A DNA stretch of 64,000 bases from Aquificota bacterium. Lineage in GTDB: Bacteria; Aquificota; Aquificia; Aquificales; Aquificaceae. The notes beneath the pieces were generated by a model. The model worked only from the letters and a program-made list of their open reading frames with translations. It was not told the DNA's origin and ran no database searches. Positions 16,613 through 25,991 of the stretch are shown one piece after another. How positions within the stretch are numbered: the first letter of the stretch is position 1; every line of letters begins with the position of its first letter. The stretch is from contig CP076324.1 in the NCBI GenBank assembly GCA_018771605.1, positions 1,054,001 to 1,118,000 on the forward strand, written 5' to 3'. Made by a program: the position numbers and the translations under genes.

Positions 16613-19421
16613 CACGTTCTATAAGGCTTTTAAGTATTTCTCTCTCTAAGGGTGAGCTTACCTTTGGAAGTATGGTATCTATCACAAGCGCCTTCACATC
16701 GGAATACTTGTTTAGCCTTCTGGCGCATCTTATTGTATCCCTTATGGAAAAGACAAAGTCTACTGGTTCTTCCGATTGTTGAGTTTGATAGGCTCTGTAA
16801 GCCTTCCTTATGGCGTTGGCTATTTTTATGAGTTCAAAAAGCTTCCATATGTGTTCTTCTAATCTTTCAATGCCTTCTATGTTCTTGACCTTTATTCCAT
16901 TTACCACATGATGCCACAGGTAAAGGAAGTCTTCTGAGCTTAAAAGTGAAAGTTCCGGCACCTGGTCTCTTAAAATGAGAGCTTCGTCCGCACTGTAAAG
17001 GCCTCCCTCTTCTTCAAAGGGTGGATAGTCTATGAAGAGTATGTCTGCTCTGGATTTTATGTCTTGGGGTAGTTCGGATACACCTAAGTAGTTTTGGGGG
17101 TTCATACCTCCCACCAAGATTACTTCTTTGTGCGCCTTTATAACCTCTCCAGTGGGCAATGTTAAATACCTTCTGTAGTCAAAAAGAGGGTTAAAAAGCT
17201 TTACCATACCAGCTGGTAGTGTGTTTATCTCGTCAAAGTATATGACTGCACCTGGTGTTTGCAAGGCTTTTACCAAGTCTGAGTAAACTCTCCTCGTGCC
17301 TCTTTTGGGGTCAAACTCATACACAAAGGTTATGTCTTCCCTTTCCATCTTGGAGTTGCAAGGGACTATATATAGTGGCCTGTTGGTAAGGGCAGAAAAG
17401 ACCTCCACTAAAAAGTTCTTTCCAACGCCCGCATCACCCTCAAGTATGAGTATACCTTCCGAGTATAGCACTTGCTCTTTTACGATGGAGGTGAATTTTT
17501 CAAGGTTCTTTACAAACCATGGCGTTTCCTCGTAAGATACAAACAGGGGAGTTCTTGGTGGATCATAGGCAAAAAGGCCATTAAGATGTCTTAGATATTT
17601 TTTTACCCATTGGGGCAAAGACCGTAAGTCTTTTTGAGAAAGCAGGTTAGAATACCTTTTGGGCTCCAAAAGGATGCCATCTTCTCTCTCAAAGGCTATC
17701 TTTGCATAAACCTCATCCTTTATAAATACTCTATCTTCTACTTTTAGCCTCCACTTTAGCTTTTTCCTTTCGCCAGAAAAGCGTGGGAACTCCTCCGACC
17801 CAAAAAAGACCCTTGTATCTTCAATTCTTATCCTATACCTTTTTAGTTTGTTTTCAAGTAGTTTTTCTTGGACTATTCGGGAAAGCTCCCTTTGTCCTTC
17901 CTCTCTTAGCTCCTTTGGGAGTTTGTTGAGAAATTCCCTTGTATTTTTTATCTCTTCAAGGCTTTCAAAGTCTCTTAGGTCCTCGCTGTTTAAGGTAGCT
18001 ATGCTGGTTTTCACCTTTTGAAGGTGTTCCTGTAGCTTATTTTGTAAGTGCTTTTCAATCTCTTCCTTTAGCTCCTTTAGTTTTTCAGCCCACTCATCCC
18101 TCTCTATCCTTATCCTGTTTTCCACCTCCCTTAGGTCCTCTGCTGTAATGCTATCCTGAGCTATTTTTAGCCTTATGCTTTCTAAAAAGGCCTCAAACTT
18201 GGCCTCTTCAATCATTCTATTTGCTTGAAGTATAACCTCCCTTACCCTCCTTATAGGCATGTCCATAGCCATTAATCTCTTATACTCCTCCAACTCCGAA
18301 GGGTCTGTGCTTGGGCTTATCTTTTTTAGACTTCCTTTTAGCTTTTTAAGCTCCTCTTCTGCCCTCTTTACCATCTGGGACTGGCGGTCTACATCAAAAA
18401 GGAATTCGGTTAAGTTGGTTGTAATAGACCTAAGGCTGTAAAAATCCTTATCATCCTTGTAGGTATGGGTGCATGTGTAAATGGTTCCATCGGGGGATAC
18501 TCTTACCACAGAATATCCAAAGCCTTCAAAGGTATGGATGTATACAAACTCTGGAAGATAAACAAGACCAAGCTTATTATCTTCTGCATCCGCAAGGAAC
18601 AAAAAGTCCCCATCGGGGGATATATCCATATGGTTTATGTTTATTGCTGTGGTAAGGCTTTTTAGTGGAGATTCAAGTTGAAGGTCATAAAAGAATAGGT
18701 CCTTACCCTCCGAAAGAAGTATGCCATCCTTTAGCACAAGAGCGCCTTTTCCAGAAGGATGGTTTAGTCTTTTTATAAGGTTCCCTCCAAGGTCGTAAAG
18801 GGCCACACCCTTTGTGCCAGAAAGCAAAAGCCTTGTGGAGCCTACAAACCTAAGAAGCTTTAATTCTCCTATGTTTGCCTCCGAGTAAGAAAAGACCTTT
18901 TTAAACTCCAACCCTTCCGTTCCAAAGCCTCCAGATATGTCTATCACATAAACCCTTTCTCCTACCACGCCGTAGGCAAGCAGATTTCCGCTTATATCCA
19001 GGCCAGCAGAGGCTCGCACGCCCTCCTGGGTAGTTCTAAAGCTTTTCCAGGTTTGGGGGTTTCTCTTGTCCTCAAGGAGATAGACAACCAGGTAGGGCGG
19101 TGTCAAAAGGGCTAAGTAGGAGCCTTTAAAAAGAGCTTCTGTAATAACTTGTGCGGGTGGTCTGGAGGGAAGTCTGTGTAGTTTTCCACTCCAATCATAG
19201 AGCTGAAATACTCCATGCCTTCTTCCTACAAGGATCCAATAACCGTCCTCTGAAACATCTATAGCATCCACCCAAAACTCTTCTATCCTTGCGTCTGGAT
19301 CCTTTTCAAGGAAATCTTTGGGGTATAGCCTTAAGTCTCCCTTTGGGATTTTTATTTCTAAGACATCTATCTCTTCCTTTTCCTTTTTGCCAAAAATCTT
19401 ATCCAAAATACCCATAACCAT
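16608..19421 (-). CDS. Large beta-propeller / coiled-coil / MoxR-like AAA+ ATPase
   Basis: 937 aa with an unusual order of domains. Residues about 40-335 read as WD40/PQQ-like propeller blades (VDAIDVSEDGYWILVGRR; LDISGNLLAYGVVGERVYVIDI; HMDISPDGDFLFLADAED). About 345-520 is a charged coiled coil, and about 530-640 is a beta-rich linker. About 650-937 is an AAA+ module of the MoxR/midasin (AAA_5) type, with Walker A GDAGVGKN (Asn where Thr/Ser is usual), Walker B VIYFDEIN, and sensor VGGMNP. MoxR ATPases act as chaperones, often with a von Willebrand A partner, but none is adjacent. The start could also be ATG 19415. It is divergent from the lipoate-ligase gene by 13 bp. The function is unknown. 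Confidence 0.8.
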   Translation of the reverse strand: MVMGILDKIFGKKEKEEIDVLEIKIPKGDLRLYPKDFLEKDPDARIEEFWVDAIDVSEDGYWILVGRRHGVFQLYDWSGKLHRLPSRPPAQVITEALFKGSYLALLTPPYLVVYLLEDKRNPQTWKSFRTTQEGVRASAGLDISGNLLAYGVVGERVYVIDISGGFGTEGLEFKKVFSYSEANIGELKLLRFVGSTRLLLSGTKGVALYDLGGNLIKRLNHPSGKGALVLKDGILLSEGKDLFFYDLQLESPLKSLTTAININHMDISPDGDFLFLADAEDNKLGLVYLPEFVYIHTFEGFGYSVVRVSPDGTIYTCTHTYKDDKDFYSLRSITTNLTEFLFDVDRQSQMVKRAEEELKKLKGSLKKISPSTDPSELEEYKRLMAMDMPIRRVREVILQANRMIEEAKFEAFLESIRLKIAQDSITAEDLREVENRIRIERDEWAEKLKELKEEIEKHLQNKLQEHLQKVKTSIATLNSEDLRDFESLEEIKNTREFLNKLPKELREEGQRELSRIVQEKLLENKLKRYRIRIEDTRVFFGSEEFPRFSGERKKLKWRLKVEDRVFIKDEVYAKIAFEREDGILLEPKRYSNLLSQKDLRSLPQWVKKYLRHLNGLFAYDPPRTPLFVSYEETPWFVKNLEKFTSIVKEQVLYSEGILILEGDAGVGKNFLVEVFSALTNRPLYIVPCNSKMEREDITFVYEFDPKRGTRRVYSDLVKALQTPGAVIYFDEINTLPAGMVKLFNPLFDYRRYLTLPTGEVIKAHKEVILVGGMNPQNYLGVSELPQDIKSRADILFIDYPPFEEEGGLYSADEALILRDQVPELSLLSSEDFLYLWHHVVNGIKVKNIEGIERLEEHIWKLFELIKIANAIRKAYRAYQTQQSEEPVDFVFSIRDTIRCARRLNKYSDVKALVIDTILPKVSSPLEREILKSLIERV

Positions 19422-19434
19422 AAAATATTAATCT

Positions 19435-20076
19435 GTGGAAGGTAAAAAAGCTTATGATTTAGCTTACCTTGAGGTGCTTAATGGAAAGGAAAACATGGAA
19501 AGGGATTGGAATAACCTTCTTATAACAGAAGAAAGCCAAAGGCCCTGCTTTAGAATATACCAATGGAAGGGAAAAACCCTTAGCTTAGGCTATTCCCAAG
19601 AGCCTATAAATCTTTCCATTCCTGTGGTAAAAAGGCCTACTGGTGGCGGAGCCCTTCTTCATGGATGGGATCTGTCCTTTTCCTATACAGGCCTTAGGAA
19701 GGATTGGGGAGGTAGCTTTTCAAAGATATACATAAACTTTATGGGTTTGTTGCTTGAGCTTTTAAAAAAGGTGGACTCTGCCTTTGATATGAGTAGGTAT
19801 AGGGGAGGTTATGAAGGCTATTTTTGTTATTTCTATCCAACCCTTGGTGAGATAAGCTTTAAGGGTAAAAAGGTGGTTGCCTGTGCTATGAGAATGGGTA
19901 AAGAGGCCTTTCTTTTGCATGGAAGCTTATTTTTGGATATGGATTACGCATATTTTGAAAGCCTTACTGGCATAGAAGAAGAAAAGTTAAAGGAAAGAAT
20001 AATTACCTTTAAAGAATTGGGCCTTGGCTTTGAAGAGGTAGTGAGACTAATGTATGGTCTAAAAAATGTTTTGTGA
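19435..20076 (+). CDS. Lipoate-protein ligase A / octanoyltransferase-like (BPL_LplA_LipB fold)
   Basis: 213 aa with the family motif RPTGGGALLHGWDLSFS (RR-x-T-GGG-x-V-x-H-x-D-L), a catalytic Lys-like segment FKGKKVVACAMR, and LLHGSLFL. The fold attaches lipoyl, octanoyl or biotinyl groups to carrier lysines; the closest pattern is LplA/LipM. A likely client is the lipoyl domain of the E2 protein at 58.6 kb. The start is GTG 19435, forced by the divergent AAA+ gene 13 bp away; the usual N-terminal WRLI strand is missing, so the N-terminus may be short. Confidence 0.75.
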   Translation: MEGKKAYDLAYLEVLNGKENMERDWNNLLITEESQRPCFRIYQWKGKTLSLGYSQEPINLSIPVVKRPTGGGALLHGWDLSFSYTGLRKDWGGSFSKIYINFMGLLLELLKKVDSAFDMSRYRGGYEGYFCYFYPTLGEISFKGKKVVACAMRMGKEAFLLHGSLFLDMDYAYFESLTGIEEEKLKERIITFKELGLGFEEVVRLMYGLKNVL

Positions 20077-20198
20077 TGCCTTTAATGTTTACAATATGCT
20101 TGGTTAGAAATAAAAGCCTTTGTCTTTTTATAGGTGGGGCTTGTTCTGTCAGCTAGGTACCTACAATAAATTACCTTGCTAAAATGTAGATATATTTT

Positions 20199-20217
20199 GG
20201 CAGGTTATGAACCAGCC
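20199..20217. repeat. Solitary hairpin related to the repeat family
   Basis: GGCAGGTT and AACCAGCC arms (one mismatch) around ATG, in the 168-bp gap between the lipoate-ligase gene and purH. The left arm matches the GGCAGGTT hairpin of repeat copies A and B. It may be a decayed copy or a weak convergent terminator. Confidence 0.35.
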
Positions 20218-20244
20218 GTCACAATGGGTGGCTTTATAAGGCCT

Positions 20245-21762
20245 TTAATGTCTAAAATGCCTTGTGCCAGTGAACACCATGACCATATTATGTTGGTTTA
20301 CAGCCTCTATCACCTCCTTATCCCTTATGGACCCACCTGGCTGGATTATAGCTCTTATTCCTACTTCCTGTGCCAGGTCCACACTATCCCTAAAGGGCAA
20401 AAAGGCTTCTGATGCCATAACACTACCTTTTAGGTCAAAGCCAAACCTTTGGGCCCTTGCAATGGCACAGCGTAAGCTATCCACCCTTGATACATTACCC
20501 GACCCTATGCCCAAGGTTCTACCACCCTTGGCTATCACTATGGCGTTGGACTTTACATACCTACATACTTTCCAGGCAAAAAGAAGGTCTTGCATTTCTT
20601 CTTCCGTGGGATGTCTTTGAGAGACTACTTCAAGCTTTTCATAATCAATGTTGTCTTCTTCCTGCAACAGATATCCACCGCTTACCTTTTTTATATCAAA
20701 GGAAAAGGAGTAGCCAAGAGCCTGAACAAGCCTTAGGTTTTTCTTCTTGGAAAGCACCTCAAGGGCTTCTTCCGACCATTCTGGTGCAATAATAACTTCA
20801 AGGAATATGTCTGTAAGCCTTTCTGCAAGCTGTTTTTCTACTCTATCGTTGAAGGCTACAATACCGCCAAAGGCGGATTCTGGGTCTGAGGAAAGGGCCT
20901 TTTCAAAGGCTTCCAATAGATTCTTACCAAGGGCCACACCACAAGGGTTGTTATGCTTAACAATAACACAGGCAGGGTTAGAGAATTCACTTACAAGCCT
21001 AAAAGCGGAATCGCTATCAAGATAGTTATTAAAGGACATCTCTTTACCTTGCAGTATGCGAGACCTTGCTATGCCAAGGTCCTCAAGCGGGTTATGAAAT
21101 AGCCAAGCCTTCTGATGGGGGTTTTCTCCATACCTTAAACTTCCAAAAAGCTTCATAGGTAGTGAGAAATAGTGTGTGGCACTGTCCACTTCCCACAGCC
21201 TTTCCAAGGCCCTGGAAATGAGAGCATCATAGTAAGCCGTTAAGGAAAAGGCCTTTATAGCCAGTTTTTTCCTATCTTCAAGGCTAAGGGTGCCCTCCTT
21301 TATCTTATTGGCCACCCAAGCATAGTCTTGAGGGTCCACCACAACAGCTACTCTATAAAAATTCTTAGCGGAGGCTCTGATTAAGGTAGGCCCACCTATA
21401 TCTATAAACTCCATGAGTTCTTGTTCCTGTAGGTCTTCTTTTAGTTTTTCCTCAAAGGGATAAAGGTTTACCACCACTAAGTCTATTGGCTCTATGCCAA
21501 GCCTTTTTATCTCTTCCTTGTCCTTTTCTACCCAATCTCTGTAGAGTATGCCGCCATGTATGGCGGGATGCAGGGTCTTTACCCTTCCGTCCAATATTTC
21601 TGGAAAGTTTGTGATTTCTTCCACCTCCTTTACTTCATAGCCAAGGCTTTTTATAAACTTGGCTGTACCACCGGTGGAGATTATTTCGTAGCCCTTTTCT
21701 TTTAGAGCTTCCAAAAGCACATCAAGACCTTCTTTGTAATAAACCGACAGAAGAGCCCTCAT
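20245..21762 (-). CDS. purH: Bifunctional AICAR transformylase / IMP cyclohydrolase
   Basis: 505 aa, the usual length. The N-terminal MGS-like IMP cyclohydrolase domain occupies about residues 1-190 (STGGTAKFIKSLGYEV; DGRVKTLHPAIHGG). The AICAR transformylase domain has LRYGENPHQKA, VKHNNPCGVA and PFRDSVDLAQEVGIRAIIQPGGSIRD. It catalyses the last two steps of IMP synthesis using 10-formyl-THF. A -10 like TAAAAT lies 9 nt upstream of the ATG. Confidence 0.97.
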   Translation of the reverse strand: MRALLSVYYKEGLDVLLEALKEKGYEIISTGGTAKFIKSLGYEVKEVEEITNFPEILDGRVKTLHPAIHGGILYRDWVEKDKEEIKRLGIEPIDLVVVNLYPFEEKLKEDLQEQELMEFIDIGGPTLIRASAKNFYRVAVVVDPQDYAWVANKIKEGTLSLEDRKKLAIKAFSLTAYYDALISRALERLWEVDSATHYFSLPMKLFGSLRYGENPHQKAWLFHNPLEDLGIARSRILQGKEMSFNNYLDSDSAFRLVSEFSNPACVIVKHNNPCGVALGKNLLEAFEKALSSDPESAFGGIVAFNDRVEKQLAERLTDIFLEVIIAPEWSEEALEVLSKKKNLRLVQALGYSFSFDIKKVSGGYLLQEEDNIDYEKLEVVSQRHPTEEEMQDLLFAWKVCRYVKSNAIVIAKGGRTLGIGSGNVSRVDSLRCAIARAQRFGFDLKGSVMASEAFLPFRDSVDLAQEVGIRAIIQPGGSIRDKEVIEAVNQHNMVMVFTGTRHFRH

Positions 21763-21805
21763 GGAATAAAGATTTTACACCAATTTAAAGCTTCTAAGAA
21801 AGTAT

Positions 21806-21811
21806 TAAAAT
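21806..21811 (+). promoter_or_regulatory. -10 hexamer of the Gfo/Idh/MocA-like gene, leaderless arrangement
   Basis: TAAAAT ends 8 nt before the ATG at 21820; no Shine-Dalgarno sequence. Confidence 0.4.
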
Positions 21812-21819
21812 TTTAAGCC

Positions 21820-22587
21820 ATGCATGTGCTTTTGATTGGCCTTGGTAATATGGGGAATAAGTATTTTTGGAAGCTGGAACAGATGGGTGAAAGGCTTGTG
21901 CTTTGTGATATAGACCCATCTAAGGAGAAAAAACCACATCCTTTTTATTGCCACTTTGGTGATGTGAAAGAGGATGTGCGGGCAGTTATTGTGGCAGTGG
22001 ACCCAAAGGACCATGTAAGTATAGCAAAGGAGTTTTTGAGTAAGGATATTCCTGTGCTTTTGGAAAAGCCACCAGCCCTTAGCTCAAAAGAGTTTGAAAG
22101 TATAAAAAACCATGAAAAACTCTATATTTCTGAGGTAGAAAGCTACTCCGTATGCGCCCAATTTCTAAGAAAGCCAGAAAGGTTTATAAAGATTGAAAGG
22201 TTTGGTAAAGGCAAAGGCTACATCTCACCCCTTTGGGATCTTGCCTGGCATGACCTCTATTTACTTCAAAGCATATCTGAAAACATAAAGGTTGAAGCCT
22301 TGGAAATAGATGGAGAAGTTTGGACCTTGAGGGGTAGTTTAGATGGCATTCTCTTTAGTATAAGCGTGGCTTGGGAGCATCCACAGCCAAGAAGGCTTTG
22401 GTATATCGACGAGGACCTTCTTCTTGACTTTGGTGAGGAAAGGGTGTATGAAAGGGGAAAGCTCTTAAAGGAAGAAAAAAGGGACAAGCTAAGGCTTATG
22501 GTAGAGGACTTTTTAAAGGGGAGCTTTGATAAAAAAAGCGTGCAAAGGGCCTATATAAACCTTAAGATACTTGAAAGTCTTTCTTAA
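21820..22587 (+). CDS. Short Gfo/Idh/MocA-like NAD(P)-binding oxidoreductase
   Basis: 255 aa with an N-terminal Rossmann fold (MHVLLIGLGNMGNKYFWKLEQMG, then VIVAVDPKDHVSIAKEFLSKDIPVLLEKPPA). The EKP motif and position are typical of Gfo/Idh/MocA oxidoreductases of sugars and inositols. The family usually has about 330 residues; the C-terminal sheet domain is reduced here but has no frameshift. The substrate is unknown. It converges with the flavin reductase gene with a 4-bp overlap. Confidence 0.7.
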   Translation: MHVLLIGLGNMGNKYFWKLEQMGERLVLCDIDPSKEKKPHPFYCHFGDVKEDVRAVIVAVDPKDHVSIAKEFLSKDIPVLLEKPPALSSKEFESIKNHEKLYISEVESYSVCAQFLRKPERFIKIERFGKGKGYISPLWDLAWHDLYLLQSISENIKVEALEIDGEVWTLRGSLDGILFSISVAWEHPQPRRLWYIDEDLLLDFGEERVYERGKLLKEEKRDKLRLMVEDFLKGSFDKKSVQRAYINLKILESLS

Positions 22588-23315
22588 TCGTATTTTTCCT
22601 TCTTTATCTGTTCTTTATCCACACCAAGTTCAATCAAAATACTGGCTATGTCTTCCACAAACTGGGGTGGGCCACAAAGATAGTAAAGGTTTGTAGGGAT
22701 GTCTTCCACTTCTTTTAGGATCATGTCCGTGTTTATCCTGCCCGTGTAGCCCTTCCAGTCTGGTGGCCAAGAACGTGTAAGGGTATGAACCACCTTTATG
22801 TTTGAGTGTTTATCCATCCTTTCAAGCTCTTCTCTGTATATGATCTCCTCGTAATGTGTGTTGGAATAAAGCAAGGTAGCTCTGACATGGTCAAGACCTG
22901 CTGAAACTATATACCTTAGAATACACATAAGAGGCACTATTCCACTGCCTGCACCGATGAGAACAAGGCTCGTGCCCATTTGAGGAACCCATACGAACTT
23001 TCCGTAAGGGCCCTTTATCAAAAACTCATCCCCTTCCTTTACCTTTTCTGTTAAAAAGGCAGAGGCTCTGCCGTTTGGAACCTTCTTTATGGTAAGCTCA
23101 AGGGAGTCCTTTTGAGTGGGTGGGCTGGCTATGGAGTAAGCCCTTTTCAAAACTTCTCCCTCGTAAGGAACGTTTAGCATCACATATTGGCCTGGATAAA
23201 AGTCAAAGTCTACTCCTCGTAGGTCAAAGACCAAGGTCTTTGTGGTAGGTGTTTCTCTTTTGACTTCAATAACTCTACCTTTGAACTCCCTTATGGGCTT
23301 TTTTTCAAGCTCCAT
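22584..23315 (-). CDS. Ferredoxin-NADP reductase-like FAD/NAD(P)H oxidoreductase
   Basis: 243 aa. The FAD-binding beta barrel has RAYSIASPP (residues about 57-65) and a GRASAFL-like loop. The NAD(P) domain has GAGSGIVPLMCILRYI (about 120-135) and the C-terminal YYLCGPPQFVEDI. The plan is that of ferredoxin-NADP+ reductase or NAD(P)H-flavin reductase; the electron partner is not shown by the sequence. It follows lysS by 2 nt, so the two are co-transcribed. Confidence 0.85.
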   Translation of the reverse strand: MELEKKPIREFKGRVIEVKRETPTTKTLVFDLRGVDFDFYPGQYVMLNVPYEGEVLKRAYSIASPPTQKDSLELTIKKVPNGRASAFLTEKVKEGDEFLIKGPYGKFVWVPQMGTSLVLIGAGSGIVPLMCILRYIVSAGLDHVRATLLYSNTHYEEIIYREELERMDKHSNIKVVHTLTRSWPPDWKGYTGRINTDMILKEVEDIPTNLYYLCGPPQFVEDIASILIELGVDKEQIKKEKYD

Positions 23316-23317
23316 CC

Positions 23318-25021
23318 TTACCTCCTCAAAGCTGGGAAGAGTATAACTTCCCTTATAGAGTCCACATCTGCCAGTATCATAACAAGCCTATCTATGCCTA
23401 TGCCTTCACCACCAGTGGGGGGCATGCCATACTCAAGGGCAGTTATAAAGTCCTCATCCATGGACATTGCCTCCTCATCTCCCATCTCCTTCTCCTTAAG
23501 CTGTTCTAAGAACCTCTCCTTTTGGTCCTCTGGGTCGTTCAGCTCTGTGTAGGCGTTGGCAAGCTCCTTTCCTGCCACAAAAAGCTCAAACCTTTCCACT
23601 AGGTCTGGGTCTTTTCTGTGGCTCTTGGCAAGGGGCGATAGGATTTTGGGAAAGTCCAAAACAAAGCATGGTCCCCAAAGCTCATCTTCCACAAGCATAT
23701 CAAAGACCTTATCTATTAGCTTGGCATGGGTTAGGCTTTCGGCCTTTGGCACACCTATCTTCTTTGCAAACTCCCTTAGACCTTCCACATCTCTCAAGAA
23801 AAAGTCTTTGTCCTTTCCAGTTTTTTCTTCCAAAAGGTCAAAGTATTTGTACCTCTTATAAGGTGGTGTAAAATCAAGCTCCTTTCCTCTGTAGCTTATC
23901 TTAAGAGTCCCCAAGGTATTTAAAAGCACATGGGAAAGTAGCCTTTCGGTGAAGTTCATAAGGTCCTCATAGTCCCAATAGGCAGCATAAAACTCCACCA
24001 TGGTAAACTCAGGGTTGTGGGTTGTGTCCACTCCCTCGTTGCGGAAATTTTTGCCAAGTTCATAAACTCTGTTAAAGCCCCCCACTATAAGCCTTTTGAG
24101 GTATAGCTCTGGTGCTATCCTAAGGTATAGGTTCTGCTCAAGGTAGTTGTGGTATGTAATAAAGGGCTTAGCATTAGCACCTGAGGCCACATGTTGCAAA
24201 ATGGGAGTCTCCACCTCCAAAAAGCCCTCTGAGTTCAAAAAGTTCCTTATCTCTTGTATTACCTTACTCCTTAGGATGAATATCTTCCTTGCATGTTCGT
24301 TGGCTATAAGGTCCAAGTATCTCTGCCTGTAGCGGACTTCTACATCCTTTATGCCGTGCCACTTTTCCGGCATGGGATGAAGACTCTTTGAAAGTAAAGA
24401 AAAGCTTTCCACCTCAACGGTTAGCTCACCAGTCTTTGTCCTAAAGAGCTTGCCCTTTACTCCTATTATGTCCCCCAAATCTACCAGGTCCTCAAAATCT
24501 TTAAAAGCCTCTTCTCCTATGAGGTCTGCCTTTACGTATATCTGTATCCTTCCTGTGGCATCTTGGAGATGCCCAAATATGGCCTTTCCCATACTTCTTA
24601 GTGTGATGAGCCTTCCTGCCACAGAGACCTCTTCAAAGTTTGGTTCAAGGTCGTACTCGGCCTTTAGGCTTTGTATATCAAGGCTATTGTTTTCTTGCGT
24701 AGGCACGGCGGAAAAAAGGCATAACTTACCCTCATACCTGTCCAGCTTACCCCTTAGAGTATATTCCTTACCGGCTTGTAGCTCTTGTTCTGTTATGGCA
24801 AGTATTTCAACGCCGGAGGCGTCTGAAAGCCTAACAAGATAGCCCTTTTCCAGCTTGGAGACCCTTTTAGCTATTCCCTTTACGCTTACCTCCTTACCAT
24901 CCGTTGGCTTTTCATACTTGTCCCTTATATCACCTATCTGATGGCTTACCTCAAACTTGTGAGGATAGGCTAAATTCCTCTCTCTTAGCTTTTTAAGTTT
25001 TTCAAGTCTTGACCCTTCCAT
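23318..25021 (-). CDS. lysS: Lysyl-tRNA synthetase, class II
   Basis: 567 aa. The N-terminal OB-fold anticodon-binding domain is followed by a class II core with motif 2 (FRNEGVDTTHNPEFTMVEFY) and motif 3 (GIGIDRLVMILADVDSIREVILFP). A 126-nt upstream in-frame extension is open but its sequence is not lysS-like; ATG 25021 fits alignment. A TATAAT lies 9 nt upstream on the minus strand (25031-25036), nearly back-to-back with the promoter of the divergent HDAC gene. Confidence 0.96.
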   Translation of the reverse strand: MEGSRLEKLKKLRERNLAYPHKFEVSHQIGDIRDKYEKPTDGKEVSVKGIAKRVSKLEKGYLVRLSDASGVEILAITEQELQAGKEYTLRGKLDRYEGKLCLFSAVPTQENNSLDIQSLKAEYDLEPNFEEVSVAGRLITLRSMGKAIFGHLQDATGRIQIYVKADLIGEEAFKDFEDLVDLGDIIGVKGKLFRTKTGELTVEVESFSLLSKSLHPMPEKWHGIKDVEVRYRQRYLDLIANEHARKIFILRSKVIQEIRNFLNSEGFLEVETPILQHVASGANAKPFITYHNYLEQNLYLRIAPELYLKRLIVGGFNRVYELGKNFRNEGVDTTHNPEFTMVEFYAAYWDYEDLMNFTERLLSHVLLNTLGTLKISYRGKELDFTPPYKRYKYFDLLEEKTGKDKDFFLRDVEGLREFAKKIGVPKAESLTHAKLIDKVFDMLVEDELWGPCFVLDFPKILSPLAKSHRKDPDLVERFELFVAGKELANAYTELNDPEDQKERFLEQLKEKEMGDEEAMSMDEDFITALEYGMPPTGGEGIGIDRLVMILADVDSIREVILFPALRR

Positions 25022-25048
25022 AAAAAAAGGATTATAGCACTTTTGGAG

Positions 25049-25054
25049 TATAAT
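25049..25054 (+). promoter_or_regulatory. -10 hexamer of the HDAC-family gene, leaderless arrangement
   Basis: TATAAT ends 7 nt before ATG 25062; no Shine-Dalgarno sequence. It is divergent from the lysS hexamer at 25031-25036. Confidence 0.55.
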
Positions 25055-25061
25055 CTTCTTC

Positions 25062-25991
25062 ATGAAAACAGGCTTTGTATATAGCCACATATACCTTGAA
25101 CACCATTGGAAAAACCATCCAGAAAACAAAGACAGGCTTATAGCCATAGTGCAAGAACTGGAAAGAAAAGGACTGTTAAAGGAATTGGTGCATATTGACC
25201 CAAGAAGGGCCTCCGCCCAAGAGGTCTCTTTAAACCACGACCCTACTTACATACAAGAGGTGGCAGACTTTTGCGCAGCAGGTGGTGGCTACTTGGACCC
25301 GGATACTTATGCAGTGCCATCTTCTTATGAGGTAGCCCTACATGCGGTGGGTGGCGTGCTTGAAGGCATAGACAGGCTTTTAAAAAAGGAAGTGGATGTG
25401 GTATTCTGTGCCGTAAGGCCACCTGGCCATCATGCCGAATATGCAAAGGCTATGGGCTTTTGCCTCTTTAACAACATAGCCATAGGCGCCCACTATCTTC
25501 TTCAAAAGGGCTTTGATAGAGTCTTTATAGTGGATTTTGATGCCCATCATGGAAATGGAACACAAAAAAGTTTTTATGAGGATGACAGAGTATTTTACTT
25601 TTCTTCCCACGAATACCCCTTTTATCCCGGCACAGGTTCTCGTGAAGAAAAAGGTGCAGGGAAAGGCTACGGCTATACCCATAACGAACCCCTTCCCGCC
25701 GGCGCAGGAGATAAGGAATTTAGCCAGATATACTTGGAAACCCTTCCAAAGATTTTTTATGAATACAAGCCACAATTTTTGCTTGTATCGGCAGGCTATG
25801 ATGCCCACAGGGATGACCCCCTTACCTATTTGAACCTTTCTACAGAAGGCTTTGGTAGAATAGTGGACAGCCTTCTAAGCTTGGCAAAGGACCTATCCAT
25901 ACCCGTGCTTTTCGCCTTAGAGGGTGGCTATAACTTGCAAGCTTTGGCCCAGTGCGTTAGCCTAAGCATAGAAAGGATGTTGGAGGCATGA
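25062..25991 (+). CDS. Histone deacetylase family (acetoin utilisation AcuC-like) hydrolase
   Basis: 309 aa with the arginase/deacetylase fold. The catalytic His pair is in RPPGHHAEYAKAMGFC, zinc ligands are in VDFDAHHGNGTQ (Asp and His), and the third ligand Asp lies in SAGYDAHRDDPL. The active-site Tyr region is LEGGYN. Bacterial members deacetylate small molecules (acetylpolyamines) or proteins such as acetyl-CoA synthetase; the substrate here is unknown. It overlaps the next small gene by 4 nt. Confidence 0.9.
   Translation: MKTGFVYSHIYLEHHWKNHPENKDRLIAIVQELERKGLLKELVHIDPRRASAQEVSLNHDPTYIQEVADFCAAGGGYLDPDTYAVPSSYEVALHAVGGVLEGIDRLLKKEVDVVFCAVRPPGHHAEYAKAMGFCLFNNIAIGAHYLLQKGFDRVFIVDFDAHHGNGTQKSFYEDDRVFYFSSHEYPFYPGTGSREEKGAGKGYGYTHNEPLPAGAGDKEFSQIYLETLPKIFYEYKPQFLLVSAGYDAHRDDPLTYLNLSTEGFGRIVDSLLSLAKDLSIPVLFALEGGYNLQALAQCVSLSIERMLEA

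Noticed and set aside
16608-19421. A MoxR/von Willebrand gene pair
   Set aside because: No von Willebrand A domain protein is encoded next to the ATPase; neighbours are RNase G and a lipoate ligase-like protein.
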